A stretch of 64,000 nucleotides of DNA from an uncultured Azospirillum sp. (GTDB lineage Bacteria > Pseudomonadota > Alphaproteobacteria > RF32 > CAG-239): the NCBI GenBank assembly GCA_900538765.1, contig UQAB01000005.1:1-64000 (forward strand), read 5' to 3'. The notes beneath the pieces were generated by a model. The model had not been told where the DNA came from and searched no databases. It saw only the letters and a list, made by a program, of their open reading frames with translations. Positions 43,171 through 52,250 of this stretch are shown piece after piece; positions within the stretch are counted from its first letter, which is position 1, and each line of letters begins with the position of its first letter. Both the position numbers and the translations under genes were made by a program.

Positions 43171-44670
43171 ATGCTGACATTGAAACATTTGCCCATAACG
43201 TCTTTTAATGAGAATCTGGCTTATCTTAACCGGGAGTGTATTGCTTATAAGGTTGACGATATCAATCAACTAACAAAGATTGAAATTCACGGCGGCTTGA
43301 AGACCGTTTACGCTTTTTTACAGATTGTTGACGACTCCCGCCTGGTCAAACCAAACGAAATTGCCCTGAACACCGAGGCTTTTGAGATGACAAACCTGCC
43401 GGAAGGCGCTAAAGTTTCCATTACCCTGTCCGCACCGCCGCCCAGCCTGAATTCCATAAAAAGGAAAATTGCCGGCAATATTTTAAGTTCCAGCGAATAC
43501 AGCGCCATCATCAACGATATTTCTGCCAAACGTTATTCCAACATGGATATTGCCTCTTTTTTGGTTGCGTCCGGTTCCTTTATGTCCGCGCCGGAAGTTT
43601 TGTCATTAACGGAGGCAATGGTCGGCGAAAGAGTCATTAACTGGGAGAACGAAACCATTGTTGTTGACCACCATTGCTTAGGCGGTGTTCCCGGGAACAA
43701 AACAGATCTAATTATCACGCCGATTGTTGCCGCATACGGGCTTCCCGTTCCGAAAACGGCTTCCCATTCTCTGACATCATGCGCCGGCGTGGCCGATACG
43801 ATGAGTGTTTTGGCCAATGTTGATTTTGATGAAGAAACACTTAAAGAACTTATAGAACAAAATCGCGGCGCTATTGTCAGTTATGACGCCCTGAACATTG
43901 CCGAAGCCAACAAAACCGTTGCCAGCGTTGAAAGGCAGATCGGCATTACGCAGCATGAGCATATTGCAGCTTCCATCCTGGCGATAAAAATGGCGGCAGG
44001 GATTACCCATTTGCTGATTGACATTCCCGTCGGTCCGAAGTCCCGCATAAAAAATACAAATGAAGCTATGCGGCTGCGGAAACTGATGGAATATGTCGGG
44101 GATATGCTGTCAATAGAAATAGATGCTGTGATTACGGACGGAAGCGAGCCTATCGGCAACGGTGTCGGCGCGGTTCTGGAAGCGCGGGACGTGATGAAAG
44201 TCCTGATGAACAAAAAAGACGCTCCCCGGGATTTGCGGGAAAAATCGCTGTTTTTGGCCGGAAGAATGTTGGAATTTGACCCGAAACTCCGCGGCGGACA
44301 GGGATACGCCGTTGCCAGAGAAATTTTGGATTCCGGACAGGCCTTGGAAATGATGAACAAAATCATATACTCTCAAGGACAGGCCCCCCAGCCACAGCTT
44401 GGAAAACTGACGCGGGATATTGTTGCCAATGCCAGCGGCATTGTAGAATCCATTGACAACAGCAGAATTAACAAAATAGGCATTCTGGCCGGCGCCGGAC
44501 AATATGCCGGCGCCGGAATCGACTTGCTGAAAAAAGTCGGCGACAGCGTCTATCAAGGAGAAACCCTGTTTAGAATCCACTCCTGCAATTCAACTGATTT
44601 TGCCTTTGCCAATTCCGTTGTCGACGGATACAGCGGTTATGAAATTACAACACAGGACGATGAGGATTAA
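43171..44670 (+). CDS. Thymidine phosphorylase / AMP phosphorylase family protein
   Basis: 499 residues, with AAAGGAAAC as the ribosome site. Length, an N-terminal extra domain (about 1-85) and the core VVDHHCLGGVPGNKTDLIITP, KTASHSLTSCAGVADTMS and DGSEPIGNGVG blocks resemble the archaeal-type AMP phosphorylase branch more than the 440-residue bacterial DeoA. The family phosphorolyses nucleosides or nucleotides to base and sugar phosphate. Without the AMP-pathway partners (R15P isomerase, type III RuBisCO) in view, the substrate cannot be set. Followed 8 bp later by an oxidoreductase. Confidence 0.82.
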   Translation: MLTLKHLPITSFNENLAYLNRECIAYKVDDINQLTKIEIHGGLKTVYAFLQIVDDSRLVKPNEIALNTEAFEMTNLPEGAKVSITLSAPPPSLNSIKRKIAGNILSSSEYSAIINDISAKRYSNMDIASFLVASGSFMSAPEVLSLTEAMVGERVINWENETIVVDHHCLGGVPGNKTDLIITPIVAAYGLPVPKTASHSLTSCAGVADTMSVLANVDFDEETLKELIEQNRGAIVSYDALNIAEANKTVASVERQIGITQHEHIAASILAIKMAAGITHLLIDIPVGPKSRIKNTNEAMRLRKLMEYVGDMLSIEIDAVITDGSEPIGNGVGAVLEARDVMKVLMNKKDAPRDLREKSLFLAGRMLEFDPKLRGGQGYAVAREILDSGQALEMMNKIIYSQGQAPQPQLGKLTRDIVANASGIVESIDNSRINKIGILAGAGQYAGAGIDLLKKVGDSVYQGETLFRIHSCNSTDFAFANSVVDGYSGYEITTQDDED

Positions 44671-44678
44671 ACGAAGGT

Positions 44679-45635
44679 ATGGAGAAGTTAAAAATTGCCG
44701 TTATCGGCGCCGGCCGCATGGGGACAAAGCATATCGGAAACCTGTCCGCTTATTTTAAGGATGATGTGGAAATTTCCGGCATTTTATGCTCTACGCCGCA
44801 GTCAACCATGGAAAAAGCCAAGAGTCTTAACATACCCTATTTCAACAGTATTGATGAAATAAACAAAGCCAACACGGACGGTGTCATCATTGCCGCTTCG
44901 ACAAACAAGCATACTTACACGGCCAAGCAAATTCTGAGAAAAGGCATTCCCTGCCTGATTGAAAAACCGCTGACAGCGAATCTGGCCGAGGCTAAAGAAC
45001 TGATTAAAATTGCGGCAGAAAACAACACATTTATTCTTCCCGGGCATATTGAACATTATAATCCGACTTATCTGGCACTGAAAAGAGCCATTTCCCTGCC
45101 GTTCCGCAACATTAAAGCTTACCGGGTCGGCAATACGCAAGGGCGAAAGCATGATACCAGCGTTGTTTTGGACTTGATGATTCACGATATCGGCATCATT
45201 CAGGAGCTCATGCCCAAAGCCTCTCCAGCTCTCAGCGCCAATATGATGAAAAAAAACCATTGGGAAGACGATGCCAAAGTCCGGCTGACCTATTCTACTC
45301 CCTGTTATGCGGAAATTGTCGCCAGCAGAGTTTCTCCGGTTAAAGACCGCCGCATGCTGATAAAAGACAACAATTATGATTTTTGGGAAATTGATTTTCT
45401 CAACGGCATTATTTATAAAAACGACATTAAAGTACATGAACACAAAGATTCCGTTACCTCTTTACAAAACGAGCTGCGCAATTTTATAAACTGTATCCGC
45501 GGGACGGAAAAGCCCTTGGTAACCGTCAAACAGGCTTTTAACGCCCTGAAAACAGCTCTTGAGCTTGAGAGATGCTGCCGGGAAGAAGAAGTCAAACAAA
45601 AACATTCCCACCGTTCGTTGATAGACAGTTTATAA
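44679..45635 (+). CDS. Gfo/Idh/MocA-family NAD(P)-dependent oxidoreductase
   Basis: 318 residues with GAAGG ribosome site. The N-terminal dinucleotide motif AVIGAGRMGTKHIGNL is at 7-22. The family's LIEKPLTAN (catalytic Lys) lies near residue 97 and DLMIHDIGII near 170. Members oxidise or reduce sugars, sugar nucleotides or inositols. Short spacing suggests co-transcription with the phosphorylase gene, which hints at nucleoside-derived sugar metabolism; the actual substrate is unknown. Confidence 0.87.
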   Translation: MEKLKIAVIGAGRMGTKHIGNLSAYFKDDVEISGILCSTPQSTMEKAKSLNIPYFNSIDEINKANTDGVIIAASTNKHTYTAKQILRKGIPCLIEKPLTANLAEAKELIKIAAENNTFILPGHIEHYNPTYLALKRAISLPFRNIKAYRVGNTQGRKHDTSVVLDLMIHDIGIIQELMPKASPALSANMMKKNHWEDDAKVRLTYSTPCYAEIVASRVSPVKDRRMLIKDNNYDFWEIDFLNGIIYKNDIKVHEHKDSVTSLQNELRNFINCIRGTEKPLVTVKQAFNALKTALELERCCREEEVKQKHSHRSLIDSL

Positions 45636-45671
45636 AAATTCAAAATTTTTTCAAAAAAATGCACCGTCCTA

Positions 45672-45699
45672 TTGCTTCTGCCAAAATCATTTCTTATAT
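45672..45699 (+). promoter_or_regulatory. Possible heat-shock (RpoH-type) promoter of dnaK
   Basis: TTG at 45672-45674 and CTTATAT at 45693-45699 are separated by 18 nt, close to the alphaproteobacterial RpoH pattern CTTG-N16-18-CYTATNT. The upstream C is replaced by A/T. No CIRCE inverted repeat is visible. Confidence 0.45.
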
Positions 45700-45745
45700 A
45701 ACTTTTAGACAGAGAAAATTTTAATTAACAAAGGATATGAAAAAC

Positions 45746-47659
45746 ATGAGTAAAGTTCTTGGTATTGACTTAGGTACGACCAACTCCTGCTTTGCAGTGA
45801 TGGATGGGAAAGACCCTAAAGTTTTGGAAAACAGCGAAGGCGCCAGAACAACCCCTTCCATGGTTGCCTTTACAGAAACGGAAAGACTGGTCGGCGCGGC
45901 TGCAAAACGTCAGGCCGTAACCAATCCGGAAAACACGCTGTTTGCGATTAAGCGCTTAATCGGCCGCCGTTATAATTCTCCGGAAGTCGAAAAAGACAAA
46001 AAGCTTGTTCCGTTTAAGATTATTGAAGGCGAAAACGGCGACGCTTGGGTAGAAGCAAGAGATCAGAAATATGCCCCGTCTCAGATTTCCGCCATCGTTT
46101 TGCAAAAAATCAAAGAATATGCCGAGAGTTATCTGGGTGAAAAAATTGAAAAAGCGGTTATTACGGTACCGGCTTATTTTAACGACTCTCAGCGTCAGGC
46201 GACTAAAGACGCCGGTAAAATCGCCGGTTTGGACGTTTTGCGCATTATCAACGAACCGACAGCTGCAGCTTTGGCTTATGGCATGGATAAGAAAAACAAC
46301 GGTACAATCGCAGTTTATGACTTGGGCGGTGGTACATTTGATATCTCCATTCTGGAAATCGGCGACGGTGTTTTTGAAGTAAAATCCACCAACGGCGACA
46401 CATTCCTCGGCGGCGAAGACTTTGATCAGCGTTTGGTTAACTATCTGACCGACGAATTTAAGAAAGAAACCGGTATTGATCTGAAGAATGACCGTCTGGC
46501 TTTGCAGCGCTTAAAAGAGGCTGCCGAAAAAGCAAAAATTGAATTGTCTTCGGCAACGCAGACAGAAATCAATCTGCCGTTTATTACGGCTGACGCGTCC
46601 GGCCCGAAACACATGAACATTAAGCTGACGAGAGCCAAATTGGAATCTCTGGTCGAAGACCTGATTGAGAAGACAGCCGAGCCCTGCCGCAAAGCTTTGG
46701 CCGACGCAGGTTTGAAAGCCAATGAAATCAGCGAAGTCATTCTGGTCGGCGGTATGACCCGTATGCCGAAAGTTCAGGAAAAGGTTAAAGAAATCTTCGG
46801 TAAAGAACCGCACAAAGGCGTTAACCCGGATGAAGTTGTGGCTATGGGCGCAGCTATTCAGGGCGGCGTGTTGGTCGGCGATGTTAAAGATGTTTTGCTG
46901 CTTGACGTTACACCGTTGTCTTTGGGTATTGAAACCTTGGGCGGCGTATTCACCCGACTGATTGACCGCAATACGACAATTCCGACACGCAAATCTCAGG
47001 TCTTTTCGACAGCCGAAGACGGACAGACAGCCGTTACCATCCGCGTTTTCCAAGGCGAGCGCGAAATGGCGGCCGACAACAAGCTGCTCGGACAGTTTGA
47101 TTTGGTTGGCATTCCGCCGGCACCGCGCGGTATGCCGCAGATTGAAGTTACCTTTGATATTGACGCCAACGGTATTGTTAATGTTTCCGCTAAAGATAAG
47201 GCAACAAACAAAGAGCAGGCTATTCGCATTCAGGCCAGCGGCGGTTTGTCTGATGCCGATATTGAAAAAATGGTTAAGGATGCCGAAGCCAACGCCGAAT
47301 CAGATAAACGCAAGAAGGAATTGGTAGAATCTAAAAACCAGGCGGAAAGTCTGATTAACTCTACAGAAAAGACCTTAAAAGAACACGGTGACAAAATCAG
47401 CCCGGCTGAAAAATCAGCGATTGAAACCTCAATCGGTGAATTGAAAACTGCGGTTGAAGCTGAAGACCTGACTGTCATCAAAGAGAAAACAGAAGCTTTG
47501 ATGCAGGCTTCTATGAAGCTCGGCGAAGCTATGTATAAGGCACAGCAGGCCAGCGCACAGCAAAGCGGAGAAGCTCAGGGACCGGAAGCCGGCGCAGGCA
47601 ATGCGGAACAGCCTAAAGACGAAAAGGTTGTTGACGCTGATTTTGAAGAAGTTAAGTAA
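45746..47659 (+). CDS. dnaK: Molecular chaperone DnaK (Hsp70)
   Basis: About 637 residues from ATG 45746 ([15 protein letters not shown]), chosen for its spacing from AAGGA; ATG 45737 is only one base from that site. The ATPase domain contains [25 protein letters not shown] and the [10 protein letters not shown] phosphate loop. The peptide-binding domain follows from about residue 390, ending in the conserved acidic EEVK tail. It folds and protects proteins with DnaJ and GrpE. dnaJ lies 2 kb downstream, separated by two unrelated genes. Confidence 0.98.
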   Translation: MSKVLGIDLGTTNSCFAVMDGKDPKVLENSEGARTTPSMVAFTETERLVGAAAKRQAVTNPENTLFAIKRLIGRRYNSPEVEKDKKLVPFKIIEGENGDAWVEARDQKYAPSQISAIVLQKIKEYAESYLGEKIEKAVITVPAYFNDSQRQATKDAGKIAGLDVLRIINEPTAAALAYGMDKKNNGTIAVYDLGGGTFDISILEIGDGVFEVKSTNGDTFLGGEDFDQRLVNYLTDEFKKETGIDLKNDRLALQRLKEAAEKAKIELSSATQTEINLPFITADASGPKHMNIKLTRAKLESLVEDLIEKTAEPCRKALADAGLKANEISEVILVGGMTRMPKVQEKVKEIFGKEPHKGVNPDEVVAMGAAIQGGVLVGDVKDVLLLDVTPLSLGIETLGGVFTRLIDRNTTIPTRKSQVFSTAEDGQTAVTIRVFQGEREMAADNKLLGQFDLVGIPPAPRGMPQIEVTFDIDANGIVNVSAKDKATNKEQAIRIQASGGLSDADIEKMVKDAEANAESDKRKKELVESKNQAESLINSTEKTLKEHGDKISPAEKSAIETSIGELKTAVEAEDLTVIKEKTEALMQASMKLGEAMYKAQQASAQQSGEAQGPEAGAGNAEQPKDEKVVDADFEEVK

Positions 47660-47673
47660 TTAACCTCAAAGTA

Positions 47674-47711
47674 AAAAAATACCGTTCAGTTTATCTGAAC
47701 GGTATTTTTTT
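47674..47711. terminator. Bidirectional terminator after dnaK
   Basis: AATACCGTTCAG pairs with CTGAACGGTATT around TTTAT, between long A and T runs. Confidence 0.88.
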
Positions 47712-47713
47712 AT

Positions 47714-48562
47714 TCAGAAACATTCCAAAATATGCGTCGGTATAATTTTCCGGCTTTGGGCGTATTCCAACAGACTGTGGCAACAACTGTGCAGCATATC
47801 GTCATAACTGACGCCGGTTTTAACCAAAGCACTGTCTATGCCGACATTGCAAGCTCCCAGAATATCGGTTTCAAGAGCATCGCCAACCATCAGAATTTTA
47901 TTCTTCGGCACATTCGTTTCTTGCAGGGCAAAATCATAAAAATTTTTTTCCGGCTTACCAATAAAAAAGATATTAGCACCTTTGTTCCGGCAATAATCAG
48001 CCATAGCGCCGGGCCGTAAAACCATTTGCGCATATCCCGAAGAATGACTCTTGCGGTCGGGATTGGCACAAACAAACTTCTTTTTCAAATGGCAAGCAAA
48101 ATCCAACTGCGGTTGAAAATGGCTTAAATCCAGCGATTCAACTAAAATTCCCTGCTCATTGGTGTATTTCGGTGTTGCCAAATATACAAAATCAGCTTTA
48201 TTGATGTCAGTCACCAGCCTGAAAGGCGAAGCTGAGAAAACAGAATTATCGCTTTTGCCGATAACAGCATAATTCAGCCTTCGTTCTTCTCCGGCAAAAA
48301 GCCGATAAGCCAATTCTCCCGACGTTACCATCTTGTCATAATGGCCTCCCCTGAACATTTTATATCGGAAATACAGGCTTTCGACAAATTCAGCACGTTG
48401 TGGATAATTTGACAGGATAATGACTGTTTTGCCCATTTCTCTCAACTTAGACAATCTTTCGAGAGCCTGTGGGAAGAAATTATCTCCGTTCCACAAAACG
48501 CCATACAAATCCACCAAAAAAACATCATAATTTTCAGCAAGACATATTACATTCTTTTTCAT
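47714..48562 (-). CDS. HAD-superfamily class IIA (NagD-like) phosphatase
   Basis: 282 residues. The catalytic DLYGVLWNG (DxDxV/T type with Tyr in place of the second Asp) is at 17-25. The ILSNYPQR motif II is near 50, the cap domain lies between, and MVGDALETDILGA motif IV is near 228. Matching HAD-IIA enzymes dephosphorylate small metabolites such as nucleotides or sugar phosphates. Substituting Tyr for the canonical second Asp (DxDGV) is notable for activity. Leader lacks a Shine-Dalgarno and is AT-rich. Confidence 0.82.
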   Translation of the reverse strand: MKKNVICLAENYDVFLVDLYGVLWNGDNFFPQALERLSKLREMGKTVIILSNYPQRAEFVESLYFRYKMFRGGHYDKMVTSGELAYRLFAGEERRLNYAVIGKSDNSVFSASPFRLVTDINKADFVYLATPKYTNEQGILVESLDLSHFQPQLDFACHLKKKFVCANPDRKSHSSGYAQMVLRPGAMADYCRNKGANIFFIGKPEKNFYDFALQETNVPKNKILMVGDALETDILGACNVGIDSALVKTGVSYDDMLHSCCHSLLEYAQSRKIIPTHILECF

Positions 48563-48682
48563 AATTTATAATTTTTACTATTAATAATATCTTTTCAGGC
48601 TTTGAGGTAGCACAAATGTGACAAAAAGTAAAGAAAATAAAAATCCGGCTATACCGCTGTTTATTTTTATGACTATTGATGC

Positions 48683-48711
48683 TTGCAAAAAATTTAAATT
48701 ACGGTTATGCT
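48683..48711 (+). promoter_or_regulatory. Sigma-70 promoter for the 48747 glycosyltransferase gene
   Basis: TTGCAA (48683-48688), 17-nt spacer, TATGCT (48706-48711), about 35 nt before the start codon. Confidence 0.6.
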
Positions 48712-48746
48712 GTCTTTAATTTCAAAAACAATCCTGCAGGCCTGAA

Positions 48747-49706
48747 ATGTTTTTATTAAAAAAAATTTTCAATATTGAGCAGCTGAACCTGCGGGTTGCC
48801 GTGACGCTATTCGGTATTAAAATTAAATTCAAAAGCAAAAAAGTCAAACAACAGATAAATAAAGCGTCATTATCCCGAAAAATCAGAAAATTTGCAAAAT
48901 CAGGCATTTGCGAAGTTTCCAGAAAGCCGCGGCTGATTGTCAGCCTGACTTCTTTTCCGGAAAGAATGGCGGAAATAAAATATACGCTGTATTCGCTTCT
49001 GACGCAAACGCTAAAACCGGATATGGTCGTGTTATGGCTGGCAAAAGAGCAGTTTCCCGAACGTGAAAAAGATATTCCGCAAGAAGTACTAAACCTGTGC
49101 CGCTACGGTTTATCGATAAAGTGGTGCAACGACCTGAAAAGTTATAAAAAACTGGTCCCGGCTTTGCAGGAGTTTCCTCATGATATTCTCATCACTGCCG
49201 ATGACGATTTGTTTTATGAACCGAAATGGCTGGAAAAGCTTTATAACGCTTATTTGGAAAATCCGCAGATTATCCATTGTCACCGCGCTCACTACATTCA
49301 GCTTAACGCTGACGGAAGCCTGAAAAAATATACTGAATGGGAACAAAGCGTTTCCGCTTCTGCCGCATCATATCGAAATTTCTGCACAACCGGCGGCGGT
49401 GTTCTTTATCCGCCCAAGTGTTTTTATCAAGACGTCTGCCAGGAAAAGCTTTTTCAAAAACTGTCACCGACGGCTGATGACATCTGGTTTTGGGCAATGC
49501 TTGTCCTGAACGGGAAAAAGATTCAAGTTATCAAGGATAATCTGCCGATAAAATATGTCTGCCCGGAGCGGGAGATGGGCCTGACCAAAGACAGAACTTT
49601 AGCCAGCGTCAACTTGGGTTTGGCTAAAAACGACGAGCAGCTGAAGAACATTATTGTCCGATATCCTGATATAATTGTCCGATTAAACAAAGAATCTCAA
49701 AAATAG
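48747..49706 (+). CDS. GT-A-type glycosyltransferase
   Basis: 319 residues. After a basic N-terminal segment (about 1-60), the core begins LIVSLTSFPERM and continues YTLYSLLTQTLKPDMVVLWLA, IKWCNDLKSYKKLVPAL and ITADDDLFYEPKWLEKLY with a DDD metal-binding motif near 160. The pattern fits GT-A enzymes that build surface polysaccharide or LPS side chains. Acceptor and sugar are unknown. It is isolated from the glycan locus at 19-28 kb but may serve it. Confidence 0.78.
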   Translation: MFLLKKIFNIEQLNLRVAVTLFGIKIKFKSKKVKQQINKASLSRKIRKFAKSGICEVSRKPRLIVSLTSFPERMAEIKYTLYSLLTQTLKPDMVVLWLAKEQFPEREKDIPQEVLNLCRYGLSIKWCNDLKSYKKLVPALQEFPHDILITADDDLFYEPKWLEKLYNAYLENPQIIHCHRAHYIQLNADGSLKKYTEWEQSVSASAASYRNFCTTGGGVLYPPKCFYQDVCQEKLFQKLSPTADDIWFWAMLVLNGKKIQVIKDNLPIKYVCPEREMGLTKDRTLASVNLGLAKNDEQLKNIIVRYPDIIVRLNKESQK

Positions 49707-49779
49707 CGCTTGCGTTTTGTCTTAAAACTTCCTAAATAAAGGGTAAGATTAATCCTAATAAAATTTAAGAAGTAAAGTT

Positions 49780-50925
49780 ATGGCTACGGAAAAAGATTAT
49801 TACGAGCTTTTGGAAGTTGCAAAAAGTGCCAGCGGAGAAGAAATCAAAAAGTCTTACCGCCGGCTGGCAATGAAATACCATCCGGACAGAAACCCCGGCG
49901 ACAAAGAAGCAGAATCAAAATTCAAAGAGATTAATGAAGCATACGACGTTTTGAAAGATGAACAAAAACGTGCTGCATATGACCGTTACGGACATCAGGC
50001 TTTTGCCAACGGCGGCATGGGCGGTGGTAATCCGTTTAACGGATTTGACTTTAATTTCGGCGGCGGCTTTTCCGATATCTTTTCAGACGTTTTCTCAGAA
50101 TTTATGAGCGGTGGACACAGAAATGCCCAACAATCTTATGCTCAGGATGGTGCGGATTTACGTTATAATCTGGAAATTACCCTGGAAGAAGCTTTTTCCG
50201 GCGTCGAAAAAGAGATAAAAATTCCTTCAACAAAAGAATGCGATGACTGCCACGGGCATGGCACGGCTGACGGCAAGGAAGCGCCTATCTGCCCACATTG
50301 CCAGGGAAGCGGGAAAATTCGCAGCCAGCGCGGTTTTATGATTGTTGAAACTTATTGCCCGCACTGCCACGGCGAGGGGCGTTTGGTTAAAGACGCGTGC
50401 AAAAAATGTCACGGCGAAGGTGTCATTCGCAATGAAAAGACCCTTAAAATCAAAATTCCCGCCGGCGTGGAAGACAATACGCGTATGCGTGTTCCCAACG
50501 AGGGACAAAGCGGAATCCGCGGCGGTGCCAACGGCGATTTGTATGTTTTTATTTCTGTTAAAGAACATAAATTGTTTGTTCGCGACGGCGCCAATCTTTA
50601 TGTCCGGGTTCCGATATCCATGGCTTGCGCAGCCCTTGGCGGAAAAATAGAGATTCCGGGAATAAACGGCGAAAAGATAGAAGTTGATGTCAGTGCCGGT
50701 ACGCAGACTGATCAGCAGAAAAAGATTTCCGCTCAGGGAATGACGATTATCCGTTCAGCCAAACGGGGTGATTTGTTTGTGAGATTCCGGGTCGAAACAC
50801 CGACAAATCTTTCAGCACGGCAAAAAGAATTGCTGGAAGAATTCAGAGAAATCAGCAAAGACGAAAACTGTCAGCCGGAAGCCAAAGGCTTTTTCGACCG
50901 GATTAAAGATTTATTTGTCGCTTAA
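49780..50925 (+). CDS. dnaJ: Co-chaperone DnaJ (Hsp40)
   Basis: 381 residues. J domain at 1-70 with the catalytic HPD ([11 protein letters not shown]), a Gly/Phe-rich region (75-115), four CxxCxGxG zinc-binding repeats at about 150-215 ([32 protein letters not shown]), and a C-terminal substrate-binding domain. It stimulates the DnaK ATPase and delivers substrates. Its own ribosome site is weak. Ends at a strong palindrome. Confidence 0.97.
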   Translation: MATEKDYYELLEVAKSASGEEIKKSYRRLAMKYHPDRNPGDKEAESKFKEINEAYDVLKDEQKRAAYDRYGHQAFANGGMGGGNPFNGFDFNFGGGFSDIFSDVFSEFMSGGHRNAQQSYAQDGADLRYNLEITLEEAFSGVEKEIKIPSTKECDDCHGHGTADGKEAPICPHCQGSGKIRSQRGFMIVETYCPHCHGEGRLVKDACKKCHGEGVIRNEKTLKIKIPAGVEDNTRMRVPNEGQSGIRGGANGDLYVFISVKEHKLFVRDGANLYVRVPISMACAALGGKIEIPGINGEKIEVDVSAGTQTDQQKKISAQGMTIIRSAKRGDLFVRFRVETPTNLSARQKELLEEFREISKDENCQPEAKGFFDRIKDLFVA

Positions 50926-50934
50926 TATTATCAA

Positions 50935-50964
50935 GAACAAAGCCTGCAAGTGCAGGCTTTGTTC
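50935..50964. terminator. Palindromic terminator after dnaJ
   Basis: GAACAAAGCCTGC pairs with GCAGGCTTTGTTC around AAGT. Neither side has a long T-run, but the 13-bp stem lies between convergent genes. Confidence 0.65.
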
Positions 50965-50981
50965 TTATAGATTGGTTAATG

Positions 50982-51950
50982 TTAAAATACTAATACCGGG
51001 CGGACAGTTTCGCTAAGTCCTGCATGGTAGTCAGTATTTTTACCATAAATATATACGCCTGCTCCGCTAACATTTCTATCCCGGCAAAATACCCACCCAT
51101 TATCTCCATACTCATTTGAAGCTGATGACCAAATGTGTTCATTATCATTTGTTAACTTTTTTCCACCAAGTTTGGATATGGTGTTATTAATAACATCCAG
51201 ATTTAGAAAAAGGCTACTCAGCATTCCTGCTGCCGGCAAACACCATTTTCCTTTTGTTTCAGGTGCTGTCGGCGGCGCATATTCATAAGCAGCCCAAGCA
51301 GCAGGATACTTACTGGCATCACCTGCCTGAATTAGTTTTCGGGTATTATTGCAGGCGTCATAATCCTTTATAATTTCTCTCCAATCATCAGATCGGGAGG
51401 TATTAAGGTTAACATATTGATAATAATCAGACCAACGAATATTATTTATAATTGGATTGGCCGTCATTGCATAGCCACAATTATCCCCTCCTATATAAAT
51501 AACAACACCAAGCGGGATTTTACTGGCTTCTTTATCTGTGGTGCAGGTGCCGTCACTATTTAATATCTGTCCGATTTTGCAGTTTTTAGCTTTTCCTGTA
51601 CATTGTCCGATAGTAGTTTTTATTTCCTGACACTGACCATTTTTCCATTCATGCCCGTCTGCACAAGAACACAAAGCATATTTTCCATTACAGCTTTGCC
51701 CCATACCAGAAACATAATTGCTGCCTTTACAATCATATTTAAATTCATATTTATCGCAGAATTTTGTTTCCGAAACGGGACAGGCAAAGGTATTTCCAAA
51801 CGGACACTTTATACCTTTGCCGTCAGGGCAGGAAGTTTCGGTATAGCCTAATGTTGCGCAGTCAGTCGTGGCAACACATTGGGCATTGGTTAAAGTCGGG
51901 ATTAAGGACAGACTCATCCCTAAGAGTAAATATTTAAAGTTAGTATTCAT
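50982..51950 (-). CDS. Secreted Cys-rich protein with DUF1566/C-type-lectin-like domain
   Basis: 322 residues with AGGAGAA ribosome site. The signal peptide ends at TNAQ. Modules follow: QCVATTDC...LGYTETSC...KCPFGNTFAC, then an extra KYDCKGSNYVSGMGQSCNGKYALCSCADGHEW module shared with the gene at 471, then CTGKAKNCKIGQILNSDGTC shared with those at 5286 and 61941. The C-terminal domain begins GVVIYIGGDNCGYAM and holds GKWCLPAAGMLSSLFLNLD, IWSS and VRPVLVF. Unlike 5286 and 61941, it has no RNA leader, just an ordinary promoter. Function unknown. Confidence 0.8.
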   Translation of the reverse strand: MNTNFKYLLLGMSLSLIPTLTNAQCVATTDCATLGYTETSCPDGKGIKCPFGNTFACPVSETKFCDKYEFKYDCKGSNYVSGMGQSCNGKYALCSCADGHEWKNGQCQEIKTTIGQCTGKAKNCKIGQILNSDGTCTTDKEASKIPLGVVIYIGGDNCGYAMTANPIINNIRWSDYYQYVNLNTSRSDDWREIIKDYDACNNTRKLIQAGDASKYPAAWAAYEYAPPTAPETKGKWCLPAAGMLSSLFLNLDVINNTISKLGGKKLTNDNEHIWSSASNEYGDNGWVFCRDRNVSGAGVYIYGKNTDYHAGLSETVRPVLVF

Positions 51951-51973
51951 GTTTATTCTCCTGTATTTTTGTT

Positions 51974-52002
51974 ATTATAACAGGAATGAGTTTGATGGTC
52001 AA
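51974..52002 (-). promoter_or_regulatory. Consensus sigma-70 promoter for the 50982 gene
   Basis: On the minus strand TTGACC (51997-52002), 17-nt spacer, TATAAT (51974-51979), 23 nt before the start codon. The leader is too short for the structured RNA seen at its paralogues. Confidence 0.8.
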
Positions 52003-52250
52003 ATATTAATTTCGTAAAGGTGAGAAAAAAAAGACAAACAAGCAATAGAGGCAGAAAGTCGCAATTATGTTTGATGACTGGCTTTATAAAGGGTTGTGAC
52101 ACCCCGGCGGCAAACTCTGCCGCTTAAAATAAGCGGTAGCATAAAGGGAAATTATTGGCAAGGGGTTTTTAGGGAGGGGACCGATAAGGAATGTGGAAAG
52201 ATTGATGCCGGACTCATCCCCCTTCCCGGGCAGGAAGGGGATGGGCAAAA
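52003..52250. other. Non-coding gap with mutually exclusive hairpins
   Basis: No convincing gene. GGCGGCA (52106-52112) can pair with TGCCGC (52118-52123), whose last bases also form CCGCTT/AAGCGG (52120-52125 with 52131-52136). A strong CATCCCC-CTTCC / GGAAG-GGGATG stem lies at 52215-52243, directly behind the rlmN stop, but no T-run follows on the minus strand, so termination there is uncertain. Confidence 0.4.
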
